64,000 bases of DNA from Candidatus Jettenia sp. (GTDB taxonomy: Bacteria; Planctomycetota; Brocadiia; Brocadiales; Brocadiaceae). The position numbers were made by a program, and so were the translations under genes. The first letter of the stretch is position 1, and the number at the start of each line of letters is the position of its first letter. The stretch covers positions 2,447,659 to 2,511,658 of the forward strand of contig CP091278.1 in assembly GCA_021650895.1 (NCBI GenBank), written 5' to 3'. Of this stretch, positions 38,588-50,030 are shown one piece after another. Under the pieces are notes generated by a model, which did not search any database, had not been told where the DNA came from, and saw only the letters and a list, made by a program, of their open reading frames with translations.

Positions 38588-41500
38588 CTACTCTGAAAAA
38601 ACTTCTTTTTTAGAAATCTTTTTTCTTTCTTTATCTTTACCTTGCGAATGAAATGCAACGGAAGGCTTTTTCTGTCTGTGGTTTACTTTACCATATTTTT
38701 TCGAATTTAATCTGCCTTCCATTCTTTGGTATGCCTGGTGTATAAATGCCTCTAACCGTGTCTCTTCGTTAGTTTGCTCCTGACCGTCGAAGGATAATTT
38801 GAGGCATGGCAGACCATTAAAATCTCTTTGGAACTTTTCAAGCACTCCATTTACGACCGTTCCCGGCATACAGTGGAAAGGGATTACATTTACAATTCCA
38901 TCAAACCCTTCCTCAAAATACTCGATTGCCTTGCCCATGCTCAGCACCGGATCGCCTTTGTAAGAATCATCTATATATGGCTTCCCTTTTTTAATAAGTT
39001 CTTTGATAGATGTATCTTTCAAGAAGTGCCGAATTCTCCCTTTAAATACCTGTGTGAGTCTATAGGCATCATATCTCTGGACAATATCCGAAATAAATTC
39101 GCCTAAAAAACCTTTGTAGTTCTTCTCAGAGAGGCAATTTTCCCTACGGCAGTGTGCAATATAATTAATCCACTCAGCAAAAGGCGGAATAAAAGCCTCT
39201 CCTCCCAAACGCTCAATATGTCTTGCGAGAAAATTATTTGCAAATTCATTGCATCGAACATAGGTCTCTCCGATGACACCGATTAACGGTCTGGGTTTAC
39301 TCCGATCTACCTTTATACTGGTAAAAGCCTTGCAAGCTTCCCTGGAGAGCTCAATGAGATTTAGATGTTTTTCAAGCGCTAGCTCCGATTTTTTTACGTA
39401 ATCTTCATAGAGCACATCCGTTTCACCTTTATTTACTTCATAAGGCCTTGTTTCTCTTTGTAGCTTTTGCAAGAGGTCAATATACATAATGCCGTTCCAT
39501 GCTAACTTACGAAAATGGGTGCCCAATTTTTTAGTATCTTCGCCATAGTTTTCTCCTTGATCCATTGTGTATATAGGCACGTTATGAAATCCAAGCTCAT
39601 CCAATACCATACGGTGGAATGTATTATATTGTCCAAATCGGCAAGGACCGGATGCTGTTGCCATAAAGAATGCGCTGGATTCGGGATCAAAATCAGGACT
39701 TAACGCCTTTTTTACAATATCTCCTGTTGTAAGAATTGCAGGGTAACATTCCTTTCCTGAAGTAAATTTACGCCCGATATCAACCGATTGCCTGTTTGCC
39801 ATAGGCAGTGCCTCTGCCAGTACTCCATTCGCTCTCATAGAGGCGGCAATCATTCTTCCATGATCGCACATATAAGGAATGTAAATCGTCCTTTTCTTTT
39901 TTTCAATGAATCCTTTAACAGGAATAGTTTCTCTTAATCTTTTACCGTTATGGCCGGGCTTAACATTTTTCAGGCTGTCGATAAATGCCTCACATCGAGT
40001 TATTGCCCCCACATCAGAACTGTGCTCATCAATTTCTATGGTCAAACAAGGTTTTCCCTCTAGCTCTTTGGTAAAGAATTTAGTTATAAATGAATCAGGA
40101 CCACAGCCAAAATTAGTAATATACAACGGATAGAGTCTCTTATCTTTAGCTATTAATCTGGCAGCCGCAAGAAATTTTTGCCCTGTTTTCCAGTACATAT
40201 TTGGATAATCATGAGCTATATCTTCAAGATCTAACTTCAAAAAATCGAGAGGAATGGTCATAATTCCTAAATCGCGCAATTTTTCCGGAAGACCTAAGTT
40301 CATACCGGTATCACATCCATTGTAAGAGCGACTAATCAGCACAAATGCCTTTTCATTTTCTCCTAATTTCTCCAAAATTTCTTTTCCCCGAGCTTCTAAA
40401 GTTTTGTTAAAAGCTTGTTGTGCTTCATGTGCTGCCTTGATAGATGTTTCTATTACTTTTCCTGTCCTTCCTATACTTCTTGCAATTTGCCGCAATGTCT
40501 TATTTACATAATCTTCCCCGTATTCAAAATGAATAATGGGAGACAAGACCTTAAAGTTCTTTTCCCTAAAATCAATAGCCGAGCGTACAAGATATGGAAT
40601 ACATTGTACATAAGGACATGCATATGAGTGTGTAAATTTTGAACTGGCATGTGTTAAATTAATAACGCCGGGAAGAAATAGATAATCAATATCCCTATCT
40701 AAAAGATCTATTACATGTCCGTGGGCTACTTTAATGGGAAAGCATGTTTCTGCTGTAATTACTTCTACCCCATTATAAACAATATCTTTATTGGTATCGC
40801 TGGAAGTTATAACATCAAAACCTAATTCTATGAAAAATGCCTTCCACATAGGATAAAAATCATGGAAAGTAGACACTTGGGGTATACCGATCTTTTTCCC
40901 GATAGGCTGGTCTGGTTTGTTTTTCTTGTAGGTATTAAAGAGGGCTTCCTTCCTTTCACGAAAAAGTCTGGGCAGGTGTTTCCCCTTTTTTAAAGATCGT
41001 TCATCGTCAAATTTACCACAACGACTGCCATAATGAAGTGGATTTTCTCCCTCAATACTGACTTTTCTAATTTCGCAGATGTTTGAACAATCCTTGCAAA
41101 CAAAAGAAGATAGCTCATATCTTTTGTGGCGGAGATCAAATCCTTTAAATCTTGATTTTTCCCAGGTTTTTTCTTCCATAGCAATAATGGCAGAGCCAAT
41201 GGCGCCCATAATATCATGATGAGGGGGGACTATAATCTTTTTCCCTGTTACTTTCTCGAATGCTGCCTTCACACCTCGGTTAGCGGCTACTCCTCCCTGA
41301 AAGAAAATAGTATTTCCAATCTTTCTATCCTCAACTACCCGGTTAATAAAGTTCAACACTACAGAGTAACTAAGACCTGCCAGTAAATCATCCTTGGATG
41401 TTCCTCGTTGTTGGTGGTGGTTAAGATCGGATTCCATAAAAACGGTGCACCGCTCACCAAGATGGGAGGGACAACATGAAGAAAGGGCTCGTTTGCTAAA

Positions 41501-42901
41501 TTCACCTTTGATACTTATACTCAGCTTTTCGGCCTGCTCTTCTAAAAATGAACCAGTGCCAGCAGCACACACTTTATTCATGGCAAAATCAACAATAGCG
41601 CCATTTTCTAATCGTATAAATTTTGAATCTTGTCCACCGATTTCAAAAATAGTATCTACATTTTTATCTACACAAGCGGCAGCAGTAGCATGAGCTGTTA
41701 TTTCATTCTTTGCAATGTCAGCGCCGATAAAATCTCCTGTCAAGTAACGGCCGGAGCCTGTGGTTCCAGCACCACAGATAACCACTTTATCTCCTATCTC
41801 TAATCCCACTTCATAAAGACCTTGCTTTACAGCTTCTAATGGTCTTCCCGCCGTCATAAGATAGCGTCTTGATAAGACATTTTTATGTTTATCGATAACA
41901 ACAACATTTGTGCTAATTGAACCAACGTCTACACCGACATATGCCTCAATCTTCTCATCTCCACTAACCGGATGTAATCCATCAATGATTTTGTAGTTAT
42001 CTGTACGGAGAGGTTCAAGGTTAGATGCCTTTGCACTGCGGTCTCTCAGGTACTCCTCAATCTCCTTCAGCCCTCTGAAAGGTGAATGAATACCTTTATC
42101 CATAATAGTAAATACCGCTCCAATTGCTCCCATTACCTTAAAATATTTTGGTATAATTAGTTCCCCTAGTTTAAGTTCTAAAATATCCTCGAATGCCTTA
42201 ACCATACCAACATTAGCTGCCACACCACCTTGCAAGACAATAGGTCTGAAAAATTCCTTTCCCTTTCCGATATTGCTTTTAAAATTCCTTGCCATAGCAT
42301 AACAGAGGCCAGCAACAATATCATGTACAGGTGTACCCTCTTGCTGAAGATGGATCATATCTGTTTTGGCAAACACACTGCAGCGGCCGGCTATGCGTGG
42401 CGGGTTCTTAGATTTTAATGCCAATTCCCCAAATTCTTTCTCTATAGCAATGCCAAGTCTTGTGGCTTGTTGATCTAAAAATGAACCTGTGCCCGCAGCG
42501 CACATAGTATTCATTGAGAAATCCGAGACCTTTGTTTGTTGTGTTGTAGAATCACGTTCAATAAGCATGAGCTTTGAGTCTTCACCGCCAATTTCGACAA
42601 TAGTCCGTACTTCAGGGTGCAATGTTGTAGTCGCCTTACTATGAGCCACGACTTCGTTAATAAACGCAATGTTCATTAATTCAGACACTAACTTGCCACC
42701 AGACCCTGTAATGGCCATACCATCGATATCGTCAATGTGGGTTCTGTTGAATAGATCTTTTAAGACAAGGAGAAATGTTTCTACCGGTTGACCATGCGAG
42801 CGGATATAATGGTCTTCCAAAATTTCCTTATGTTCATTAATCAATACCGCTTTTACACTAACTGAGCCAATATCCAGTCCTATATATTTTTTCCGGGACA
42901 T
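38588..42901 (-). CDS. Giant 2-hydroxyacyl-CoA dehydratase activase-like protein (two ASKHA domains plus HgdB-like regions)
   Basis: 1437 residues from ATG 42901; a GTG four codons upstream is possible. Two BadF/HgdC-type ATPase domains lie at ~1-270 and ~315-585. They start YIGLDIGSVSVKAVL and YVGVDVGSISTNVVV, and each has the Fe-S cysteine (MCAAGTGSF, VCAAGTGSF) and its partner (GRCSVFAKTD, ERCTVFMESD). Behind them are a DUF2229-like segment (IGIPQVSTFHDFYPMW) and cysteine-bearing regions like dehydratase subunits (CDTGMNLG, GKECYPAIL, PFHCMPGTV). Such proteins couple ATP to low-potential electron transfer; the substrate of this large form is unknown. It lies between leuC and leuD. Confidence 0.9.
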   Translation of the reverse strand: MSRKKYIGLDIGSVSVKAVLINEHKEILEDHYIRSHGQPVETFLLVLKDLFNRTHIDDIDGMAITGSGGKLVSELMNIAFINEVVAHSKATTTLHPEVRTIVEIGGEDSKLMLIERDSTTQQTKVSDFSMNTMCAAGTGSFLDQQATRLGIAIEKEFGELALKSKNPPRIAGRCSVFAKTDMIHLQQEGTPVHDIVAGLCYAMARNFKSNIGKGKEFFRPIVLQGGVAANVGMVKAFEDILELKLGELIIPKYFKVMGAIGAVFTIMDKGIHSPFRGLKEIEEYLRDRSAKASNLEPLRTDNYKIIDGLHPVSGDEKIEAYVGVDVGSISTNVVVIDKHKNVLSRRYLMTAGRPLEAVKQGLYEVGLEIGDKVVICGAGTTGSGRYLTGDFIGADIAKNEITAHATAAACVDKNVDTIFEIGGQDSKFIRLENGAIVDFAMNKVCAAGTGSFLEEQAEKLSISIKGEFSKRALSSCCPSHLGERCTVFMESDLNHHQQRGTSKDDLLAGLSYSVVLNFINRVVEDRKIGNTIFFQGGVAANRGVKAAFEKVTGKKIIVPPHHDIMGAIGSAIIAMEEKTWEKSRFKGFDLRHKRYELSSFVCKDCSNICEIRKVSIEGENPLHYGSRCGKFDDERSLKKGKHLPRLFRERKEALFNTYKKNKPDQPIGKKIGIPQVSTFHDFYPMWKAFFIELGFDVITSSDTNKDIVYNGVEVITAETCFPIKVAHGHVIDLLDRDIDYLFLPGVINLTHASSKFTHSYACPYVQCIPYLVRSAIDFREKNFKVLSPIIHFEYGEDYVNKTLRQIARSIGRTGKVIETSIKAAHEAQQAFNKTLEARGKEILEKLGENEKAFVLISRSYNGCDTGMNLGLPEKLRDLGIMTIPLDFLKLDLEDIAHDYPNMYWKTGQKFLAAARLIAKDKRLYPLYITNFGCGPDSFITKFFTKELEGKPCLTIEIDEHSSDVGAITRCEAFIDSLKNVKPGHNGKRLRETIPVKGFIEKKKRTIYIPYMCDHGRMIAASMRANGVLAEALPMANRQSVDIGRKFTSGKECYPAILTTGDIVKKALSPDFDPESSAFFMATASGPCRFGQYNTFHRMVLDELGFHNVPIYTMDQGENYGEDTKKLGTHFRKLAWNGIMYIDLLQKLQRETRPYEVNKGETDVLYEDYVKKSELALEKHLNLIELSREACKAFTSIKVDRSKPRPLIGVIGETYVRCNEFANNFLARHIERLGGEAFIPPFAEWINYIAHCRRENCLSEKNYKGFLGEFISDIVQRYDAYRLTQVFKGRIRHFLKDTSIKELIKKGKPYIDDSYKGDPVLSMGKAIEYFEEGFDGIVNVIPFHCMPGTVVNGVLEKFQRDFNGLPCLKLSFDGQEQTNEETRLEAFIHQAYQRMEGRLNSKKYGKVNHRQKKPSVAFHSQGKDKERKKISKKEVFSE

Positions 42902-43092
42902 AATTTTATCCACTCTCTATATCGCTATTTATGAAATACTCTGAGCACACTGAAAAACTAACTACATAAGGAATAGATTCTTCGCTTCGGCTGGATGATA
43001 TTATTGTAGTACTGCTTTATCATTCTGAAGAAGCGGTGATAGAATTTGTTGCACATTGCAACTAAATACAAGCAGTTCAAGAATCTTGATTC

Positions 43093-43109
43093 TTGAAATT
43101 CCTAAACAT
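43093..43109. repeat. Copy of 17-base motif ttgaaattcctaaacat
   Basis: The same 17 bases recur exactly at 57508-57524 and with one mismatch at 57708-57724. This copy lies just 3' of leuC. Function unknown; it is probably the edge of a dispersed intergenic element. Confidence 0.5.
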
Positions 43110-43124
43110 AAACATTCAATGTAA

Positions 43125-44393
43125 TTACTTCTTTACCACCTCATTGGGTGGTGTTATAACGCCTGTAATGGCAGACGCAGCGGCAACAGCGGGACTGCAA
43201 AGATATATCTCGCTTTTAGGATGGCCCATACGACCAACAAAATTACGGTTAGTCGTTGATAATGCCCGCTCTCCTTCTGCCAGAATTCCCATGTGCCCTC
43301 CCAGGCAGGGACCACATGTTGGAGTAGAAACTACTGCTTCAGCTTCAATAAATATCTCAATCAGATTCTCTTTTAATGCTTGTCTATAAATATCCTGGGT
43401 TGCTGGTATAATGATAAGTCGAATAGAGGGGTGTATCTTTTTCCCTTTGAGGATTTGAGCTGCTATGCGAAGGTCTGAAATCCTTCCATTAGTACAAGAA
43501 CCTATAACCACCTGATCAATTTTAATCCCCGAGACATCTTCTACTGGTTTTGTATTTTCAGGCAAACTAGGAAGCGCTATCTGAGGTGAAATATCATTGG
43601 CATCAAATTCATACGTCCTCGTATATCCACAATCAGAATCGCTTTGATACATCGTGTATTTCTTCCCTACCCTACCTTTTATATAATCTTCTGTATTTTT
43701 ATCAGGAGAGATAATCCCACTCTTTGCACCAGCTTCTATTGCCATATTGCATATAGAAAAACGATCATCCATAGACAAATGAGTAATGGCGCTACCGGTA
43801 AATTCCATTGCCTTATAAAGAGCACCGTCCACACCTATCTTCCCAATCGTATAAAGGATTAAGTCTTTCCCGGATGTCCAGCTTTTTGTCTGACCATGAA
43901 AAACAAACTTAATTGATTCAGGTACCTTCAACCACACCTTCCCTGTAGCAAAGCATGCGGCAAGATCAGTACTTCCAACCCCCGTGGAAAACGCCCCGAG
44001 TGCACCATATGTGCAAGTATGAGAATCGGCGCCTATGACAAGGTCGCCGGGAGCTACAATCCCTTTTTCCGGAAGAAGCGCATGTTCTATTCCCATCCGA
44101 CCGATTTCAAAATAATGCTTCAAGTTATGCTCTACAGAAAATTCACGAAGGGATTTTGATTGTTGGGCGGATTTAATATCTTTATTGGGAGTGAAATGAT
44201 CCGGGACTAATACGATTTTTTCTGGATCAAAAACTTTTTTAATTCCGGTCTTTTCAAATTCTTCGATAGCAATAGGTGCAGTAATATCATTTCCTAAACA
44301 AATGTCGACATTCGCATAAACAAATTGTCCTGGATGTACTTCTTTGAGATTACTGTGTGCAGCAATAATCTTCTCTGTTATTGTCATTCCCAT
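43125..44393 (-). CDS. leuC: 3-isopropylmalate dehydratase large subunit (HACN family)
   Basis: 422 residues, the shorter aconitase-superfamily type shared by archaeal-like LeuC and homoaconitase. Fe-S ligands are in [13 protein letters not shown] and [31 protein letters not shown] is the substrate-binding stretch. With LeuD downstream, isopropylmalate isomerase is most likely; homoaconitase activity cannot be excluded from sequence alone. It reads into the activase and leuD genes. Confidence 0.94.
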   Translation of the reverse strand: MGMTITEKIIAAHSNLKEVHPGQFVYANVDICLGNDITAPIAIEEFEKTGIKKVFDPEKIVLVPDHFTPNKDIKSAQQSKSLREFSVEHNLKHYFEIGRMGIEHALLPEKGIVAPGDLVIGADSHTCTYGALGAFSTGVGSTDLAACFATGKVWLKVPESIKFVFHGQTKSWTSGKDLILYTIGKIGVDGALYKAMEFTGSAITHLSMDDRFSICNMAIEAGAKSGIISPDKNTEDYIKGRVGKKYTMYQSDSDCGYTRTYEFDANDISPQIALPSLPENTKPVEDVSGIKIDQVVIGSCTNGRISDLRIAAQILKGKKIHPSIRLIIIPATQDIYRQALKENLIEIFIEAEAVVSTPTCGPCLGGHMGILAEGERALSTTNRNFVGRMGHPKSEIYLCSPAVAAASAITGVITPPNEVVKK

Positions 44394-44476
44394 AGATTTT
44401 TTAAGTAGCGTGCTCCGTTTTATCTTTCAAGACATAAGCAGTCTGGATAATTGTTGAAAAACAAAGAAAGTAATTT

Positions 44477-44785
44477 TTAATTTTCTGAAAATCGCGTTTG
44501 GCGCCATGATTTTAAGAACAAAGGGTCCTGTAGATATTTTTTATGGCATTTGGCACACAAATCAAAGCGAAAGGTCTTGTATTCTCCATTCTCTAACATA
44601 TCAACAGCATCAGCAATATTATCACGCCCTTCGACCGTTTCTTCTATCTCCATAATTTCTTCATCTATATCCTCATCCATGTCTATAGCGTCACATGCGG
44701 TATAAACCTCAATTTTTACAACATATCGAGTATCCTCTTCTGCTAGCAATGGTTTACCGCACATATCGCAAGTATAGTGAACCAT
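44477..44785 (-). CDS. Small acidic protein with CxxC pairs (zinc-ribbon-like)
   Basis: 102 residues. One CxxC pair is at the start (YTCDMCGKPL) and one near the end (DLCAKCHKKYL), around an acidic middle (DMDEDIDEEIMEIEE). This suggests a four-cysteine zinc ribbon. GGAGGAATATGA gives a strong ribosome site. It precedes leuC by 83 bases on the same strand. Family not identified; DNA/RNA or protein binding is possible. Confidence 0.75.
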   Translation of the reverse strand: MVHYTCDMCGKPLLAEEDTRYVVKIEVYTACDAIDMDEDIDEEIMEIEETVEGRDNIADAVDMLENGEYKTFRFDLCAKCHKKYLQDPLFLKSWRQTRFSEN

Positions 44786-44968
44786 TCATATTCCTCCAAG
44801 TAATATTTGTAGAATCATAGTTTACTTTGTCAACAGCTCAGGATGTTAGAGTCCGAAGGTATAACAGATCTTCATGCAAGATTTAAAACCAACTACAGAA
44901 AAGGATTGTGATTTTAATCTCTATGTAAGCAATTTCTGTGCTGAAGTTGGCATTCTTGAATGGCCTTT

Positions 44969-45814
44969 TCATGCCATAGCCCTGAGCCTCTTGATCCGTT
45001 CTTCGATTGGTGGGTGAGTACTAAAAATTGCAGCGAATGAGCGGCCGCTTAATGGATTCACAATAAATAAATGTGCAGTAGATTTACCTGCATCCATTGG
45101 CTTAGCTATTGCCGCCTTTTGTAATTTTTCAAGGGCGCTAGCTAATCCTAATGGATTTCTAGTCAATAAGGCACCACCTTCATCGGCAGCATACTCTCGT
45201 GAGCGCGAGATTGCCATTTGGATTAAAAGGGCTGCAATAGGCGCTAAAATAGCCAAAAATAAAACTCCAATACCGCCCCCCCGACCTTCTTCCTCATCTC
45301 TTCCTCCAACTCCGCCAAAAAGTGCTCCCCATCGGGCCATATCCGCTAATAGCATAATAGCACCTGCAATAGTAGCTACGATGGTAGATATAAGTATATC
45401 TCTATGTCTGATATGGCTTAACTCATGCCCTAAAACTCCTTTTAATTCCTCACGTGTTAAAGAGTTAAGCATTCCTTCGGTAACAGCTACAGCAGCATGG
45501 CTTGGGTTTCTCCCTGTTGCAAATGCATTCATAGCATTCGTTGGTATAACATATATTTTAGGCATAGGAATTCCTGCCTGCGTTGTTAGTTCCTTAACAA
45601 TTCCATAGTAAGTCGGTAGCTGTTGCTCAGAAATTTCCTTAGCACCGTACATCTTCAAAACAATCTTATCGCTGAACCAATAACTGAAGAAATTCATACC
45701 CATCGCCATAACAAAGGCAAACATCGCTCCTTGCCGCCCTCCAACCATGTTACCAACCCATATGAATAATAGTGTCAAGGCAATTAATAATATAGCTGTT
45801 TTAAAATAACTCAT
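44969..45814 (-). CDS. htpX: Membrane zinc metalloprotease HtpX
   Basis: 281 residues, M48B family. It has two N-terminal helices, a zinc site HELSHIRH with the third ligand Glu in [11 protein letters not shown], two more hydrophobic segments ([17 protein letters not shown] and [19 protein letters not shown]) and the closing [14 protein letters not shown]. It degrades misfolded inner-membrane proteins together with FtsH. It is single, with its own promoter region. Confidence 0.97.
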   Translation of the reverse strand: MSYFKTAILLIALTLLFIWVGNMVGGRQGAMFAFVMAMGMNFFSYWFSDKIVLKMYGAKEISEQQLPTYYGIVKELTTQAGIPMPKIYVIPTNAMNAFATGRNPSHAAVAVTEGMLNSLTREELKGVLGHELSHIRHRDILISTIVATIAGAIMLLADMARWGALFGGVGGRDEEEGRGGGIGVLFLAILAPIAALLIQMAISRSREYAADEGGALLTRNPLGLASALEKLQKAAIAKPMDAGKSTAHLFIVNPLSGRSFAAIFSTHPPIEERIKRLRAMA

Positions 45815-46065
45815 ACTACAACTTCTCCAATTTACAACATATTTAAAATATAATGAAAAGAGCTCTTATTAAATATTTTAAACATAAATATTAGGAATTA
45901 CTAAAGAATATAGCGAACTTAAATATGATAAAAATTTATTATTATTAAATATTTCTATTCAAAATCATTATAAGTATAGCTAATCTTTTGTCAAGGAATT
46001 TAATCTGGATAGTATCAAAGAGGGATATAAATAATGTTATTGATGTTTAAAGAGATATTTAAGGC

Positions 46066-47403
46066 TTATAAGGATATTTTCTCAAGTTTCCTGTCGATAG
46101 CGGTCATTATCTCATCGTACCTTGGTGAAACTTCTACCGGAAGATTGGCAAAACGTGGGATTACTTCTTCTAATTTATTCTCGTGATAATTTATTTTAAA
46201 TTCAGGAAATTTCAAACCATGTGCAGTAGAGATAACTACAACCTTTTCATTCCGCATTATCTCATTCTTTTTTATTAATTTTATTAATACTGCTAATGCT
46301 ACTCCTGTATGGGGACAACTAAATAAACCGGTTCTATCTGCTTGTGCAGAAGCATTTGCCAATTCATCCTCTGTTGCTTGTTCTACAACACCATGGAAAG
46401 TTTTTAAGACATTGATAGCCTTTTTATAACTCACAGGATCGCCTATTTGAATTGCATTAGCAAGGGTCTTTTGTGCCTTCACAGGTCTAAATTCTTTGAA
46501 TCCATGTAAGTAACTAAGATACAGAGGGTTTGCCTTTGCTGCTTGCGCACATACGATGCGAGGTTGTTTCTCTATCAGACCCAACTCCTTCATCATGAGA
46601 AAGCCTTTTCCTAATGCTGCTGTATTGCCCAAATTTCCTCCTGGAACAATTATTACATCAGGCACTTCCCAATCAAACTGCTGAACTATTTCCATACTTA
46701 CTGTCTTCTGTCCTTCAATTCGGAGAGAATTCATGGAGTTAGCTAAGTAGATATTATTTTTACTGCATATTTCTCTAACAAGTTTCATGCACCCATCGAA
46801 ATCCGTATCTAACGATAAAGTGAGAGCTCCATTTGCGATAGGCTGAATAAGTTGTGCATGAGACACCTTATTCTTTGGCAAAAATACAATAGCAAGAATG
46901 CCGGCTGCAGCACAATATGAAGCTAATGCGGCAGAAGTATCTCCGGTAGAAGCACAAGCGACAGCCGGGATGCTTTTCCCTTCAGAAATCATTTGCTTAA
47001 CCATAGATACCAGTACGGTCATCCCTAAGTCTTTAAAAGAACCCGTATGGGCATTCCCACACTGTTTAATCCAAAGATCTTCAACACCAAGTTCCTTTCC
47101 GAGTCGCTCTGCCCAAAAAAGATTACTACCTCCTTCATAAAGAGAAACAATATTCTCATTATCAACATTTGGACAAACAAACTCCTTTTTGCCCCAAACA
47201 GAACTTCCGTAAGGCCACTTGGTTCTCCTGTAGCGCTCATCAAATAACTTTTTCCAATGCTCCGGGGAATGCCTGCGAAGTTTACTTAAATCATGTTTTA
47301 CCTCCAGCAAATCACCGCACTTCCTGCACTGGTAAATGATCTCGTTCAGCTCATACTTTTCATCGCAACCCGAAATGCATTGAAACCATGCGTGATATGG
47401 CAT
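46066..47403 (-). CDS. thrC: Threonine synthase
   Basis: 445 residues. The PLP lysine lies in [11 protein letters not shown], with [14 protein letters not shown] and [14 protein letters not shown] for phosphate binding. An N-terminal ribbon with four cysteines (QCISGC and YQCRKCGDL) precedes the catalytic domain, as in the type carrying a zinc-like N-terminal extension. It converts O-phosphohomoserine to threonine. It is monocistronic. Confidence 0.95.
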   Translation of the reverse strand: MPYHAWFQCISGCDEKYELNEIIYQCRKCGDLLEVKHDLSKLRRHSPEHWKKLFDERYRRTKWPYGSSVWGKKEFVCPNVDNENIVSLYEGGSNLFWAERLGKELGVEDLWIKQCGNAHTGSFKDLGMTVLVSMVKQMISEGKSIPAVACASTGDTSAALASYCAAAGILAIVFLPKNKVSHAQLIQPIANGALTLSLDTDFDGCMKLVREICSKNNIYLANSMNSLRIEGQKTVSMEIVQQFDWEVPDVIIVPGGNLGNTAALGKGFLMMKELGLIEKQPRIVCAQAAKANPLYLSYLHGFKEFRPVKAQKTLANAIQIGDPVSYKKAINVLKTFHGVVEQATEDELANASAQADRTGLFSCPHTGVALAVLIKLIKKNEIMRNEKVVVISTAHGLKFPEFKINYHENKLEEVIPRFANLPVEVSPRYDEIMTAIDRKLEKISL

Positions 47404-47676
47404 GAACTATTTCTCCTCTCCAAACATTATAAAAATTTTACAATTCACTCATAGCTCTCTTTGGAATAGTTTTTCCAAATAATTCAATACAAACATCTCT
47501 TAAGTATCGAATATTGTTCTAAATAAATTAAAATTTTAACTACTGATATTTATCACAAACAATAAATTAATTATAGGCAGAGAAACGTATAATTACAAGT
47601 ATAATATGTGGTGTATATACAGAAGTTATTTTAATTTTGACAAAGGCATCGTAGTTTTGATAAGATTCCGAATACC

Positions 47677-48087
47677 GTGTATTTACAAAAATTTTTTTCA
47701 AGAATATTTTCATATTTTGATAAGATTGATAGGCAATCCATCCGGCAGGGATTCAAGCATGCCTTCAGCGTTGGTACGTCTTGTGAAAATACAACATTAA
47801 GCGAAAAAGAACAAGTTCTTATTTCAAAATTAGTTACTATCGTCGAAAAAAGGAAACTTATAGTTCCAGCCTCGCTCTTTCTTGAAAGTGTACAGCCGCT
47901 AAATTATATTGGAAGCCAGATGATGGTATTCTTCAGGCCATTTTTAACTTTTTTCTTTACCCCTACAGAATATGATTTGCTTCAGGGCATCCTTGAAAAA
48001 AGGGATGGCATTAAAAGAATCATTGAGGAGCTAGAAAAAAGGGGAAATATCATTGCAGAGATACCAAGAGAAAACAAGAAGCAATAA
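47677..48087 (+). CDS. Hypothetical protein upstream of the GlmL-like gene
   Basis: 136 residues from a GTG start without a strong ribosome site. Basic N-terminus (MYLQKFFSRIFSYFDK), a middle with a LIVPASLFLESVQPLNYIGSQ stretch and a hydrophobic MMVFFRPFLTFFF segment, then a charged coil (KRDGIKRIIEELEKRGN). No transmembrane helix is certain. It is 88 bases upstream of the GlmL-like gene on the same strand, so it may belong to that cluster. Confidence 0.7.
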   Translation: MYLQKFFSRIFSYFDKIDRQSIRQGFKHAFSVGTSCENTTLSEKEQVLISKLVTIVEKRKLIVPASLFLESVQPLNYIGSQMMVFFRPFLTFFFTPTEYDLLQGILEKRDGIKRIIEELEKRGNIIAEIPRENKKQ

Positions 48088-48175
48088 AAAACAAATATAT
48101 CTTCTATACTATTTAAGACTTTGTGTTTTTCACATTCTTCTTGCGATGAATTATTATAAGAGAGGATAATGATTT

Positions 48176-49963
48176 GTGAATGTAATCATCGCTACAGATT
48201 GTGGTAGCACCACGACAAAAGCCATTTTAATTGAAAAGAAGGACGGGGTATACCGGCAAACTTTCCGTGGGGAGTCACCTACTACAGTAGAGGCGCCTTT
48301 TGAAGATGTAACCAGAGGTGTCTTAAATGCCTTTGCAGAATTAGAAGAACTCTCTGGTCGAAAAATACTTGATGGAGAAAAGATTATCACACCAGCACAA
48401 GGAAATGTTGGAGTAGATATTTACGTCTCTACCAGTAGTGCTGGTGGTGGATTGCAAATGATGGTCGCTGGAGCCGTAAAGACAATGACCGCTCAAAGTG
48501 CCCAACGTGCAGCACTAGGAGCGGGTGCAATTGTAATGGATGTTATTGCTTCTAACGATCAGCGCCTTCCCCACGAGAAGATTGATCGCATTCGGCACTT
48601 AAGACCCGATATGATTCTTCTCTCCGGTGGCACGGATGGCGGTACAGTTACTCATGTAGTAGAGCTAGCAGAATATATATCTGCAGCTAACCCCAAGCCC
48701 CGGCTTGGTATGGCTTTTCAACTACCTGTTATTTATGCAGGCAACAAAGATGCACGAGAAAAAATTAAAGAAATTTTAGATAAAAAAACTTCTCTCCATA
48801 TTACAGAAAATATCCGGCCTACACTTGAGCGAGAAAATCTTTTTCCCGCACGGCAAGAGATCCAGAATCTTTTTCTCGAACATGTCATGGCTCAGGCCCC
48901 TGGCTACAAAAAGCTTATATCATGGACCGGAGCGCCAATCATGCCAACACCCGGTGCGGTTGGCCTTATTATGCAAACTATTGCCAGAAAAAATAACATT
49001 AATGTAATTGGGGTAGATATCGGCGGTGCTACCACGGATGTCTTTTCCGTGTATGGCGAAATCTTTAATCGAACCGTGAGTGCTAACCTCGGGATGAGTT
49101 ATAGTATTTCTAATGTACTAGCTGAAACCGGGCTTGAGAATATCCTCCGTTGGGTGCCATTCGATATGGAAGAATCGGACCTTCGAAATAGGATTAAAAA
49201 TAAGATGATCCGCCCCACGACGATACCCCAAACCCTGGAAGAGCTCAAGATTGAGCAGGCTATAGCACGTGAAGCGCTAAGGGTATCTTTTGAACAACAT
49301 AAATCCCTGGCAGTAGGACTCAAGGGTGTACAAAAGGAACGTGATATCTCAGAGGCATTTAAACAAGAAGCTACCGGTGAAACAATCATAGACATGTTAA
49401 AGCTAGATCTCCTAGTGGGTAGTGGTGGGGTACTCTCACACGCCCCGCGACGGTCACAAGCTATGCTTATGATGATTGATGCATTCCAGCCCGAAGGGAT
49501 CACAAGGATTGCCGTTGATAGCATTTTCATGATGCCTCATCTCGGTGTCCTTTCCACGGTAAATGAGCAGGCTGCCACAGAGGTTTTTGAGAAAGACTGT
49601 CTGATTCATCTGGGAACGTGCATTTCTCTCGTTAAAGGTAGTATTGGAAAACACGGAGAAAAATGTATCTCATATACGATAATAATGTCAGATGGTAAAA
49701 GGATAGAAGAATCACTTCCTTATGGGGAATTACGTGTTATACCACTTGGTATCGATGAGACTGCAGAAATTGAGATTTTATCAGGAAAAAATTTTGATAT
49801 CGGCGCAGGAAAGGGCAAGCCTATAACCAAAAAGATTTTTGGAGGAGTTGTAGGCATTGTTATTGATACTCGTGGAAAGCCAATAACCCTGGCGAAGGAT
49901 AAGGCATCCAGGGTAAAGCAACTTCAACAATGGACTAAGGCTATCGATGCCTATCCAGAATAA
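48176..49963 (+). CDS. GlmL/MutL-like ASKHA ATPase
   Basis: 595 residues. The N-terminus IIATDCGSTTTKAIL is the ASKHA phosphate 1 loop, VIGVDIGGATTDVFS (~280) the phosphate 2 loop, and LLVGSGGVLSHAPR (~420) the adenosine region. This is the GlmL family named from clostridial glutamate mutase and ornithine aminomutase operons, where it is thought to help B12 enzymes. No mutase subunit is nearby. A GTG start has AGAGGA nine bases upstream. Downstream come a lipoyl/KOW-like protein and four membrane-protein genes. This suggests a different job for the family here. Confidence 0.88.
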   Translation: MNVIIATDCGSTTTKAILIEKKDGVYRQTFRGESPTTVEAPFEDVTRGVLNAFAELEELSGRKILDGEKIITPAQGNVGVDIYVSTSSAGGGLQMMVAGAVKTMTAQSAQRAALGAGAIVMDVIASNDQRLPHEKIDRIRHLRPDMILLSGGTDGGTVTHVVELAEYISAANPKPRLGMAFQLPVIYAGNKDAREKIKEILDKKTSLHITENIRPTLERENLFPARQEIQNLFLEHVMAQAPGYKKLISWTGAPIMPTPGAVGLIMQTIARKNNINVIGVDIGGATTDVFSVYGEIFNRTVSANLGMSYSISNVLAETGLENILRWVPFDMEESDLRNRIKNKMIRPTTIPQTLEELKIEQAIAREALRVSFEQHKSLAVGLKGVQKERDISEAFKQEATGETIIDMLKLDLLVGSGGVLSHAPRRSQAMLMMIDAFQPEGITRIAVDSIFMMPHLGVLSTVNEQAATEVFEKDCLIHLGTCISLVKGSIGKHGEKCISYTIIMSDGKRIEESLPYGELRVIPLGIDETAEIEILSGKNFDIGAGKGKPITKKIFGGVVGIVIDTRGKPITLAKDKASRVKQLQQWTKAIDAYPE

Positions 49964-50030
49964 AAATAGTATAGTTATTTCTGTATTTTATTTAGATACG
50001 ATATAAATACCTATAGGGATTTATGAGTAT

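Noticed and set aside
49099-49530. 143-codon minus-strand ORF within the GlmL-like gene
   Set aside because: Antisense shadow of a conserved ATPase domain.
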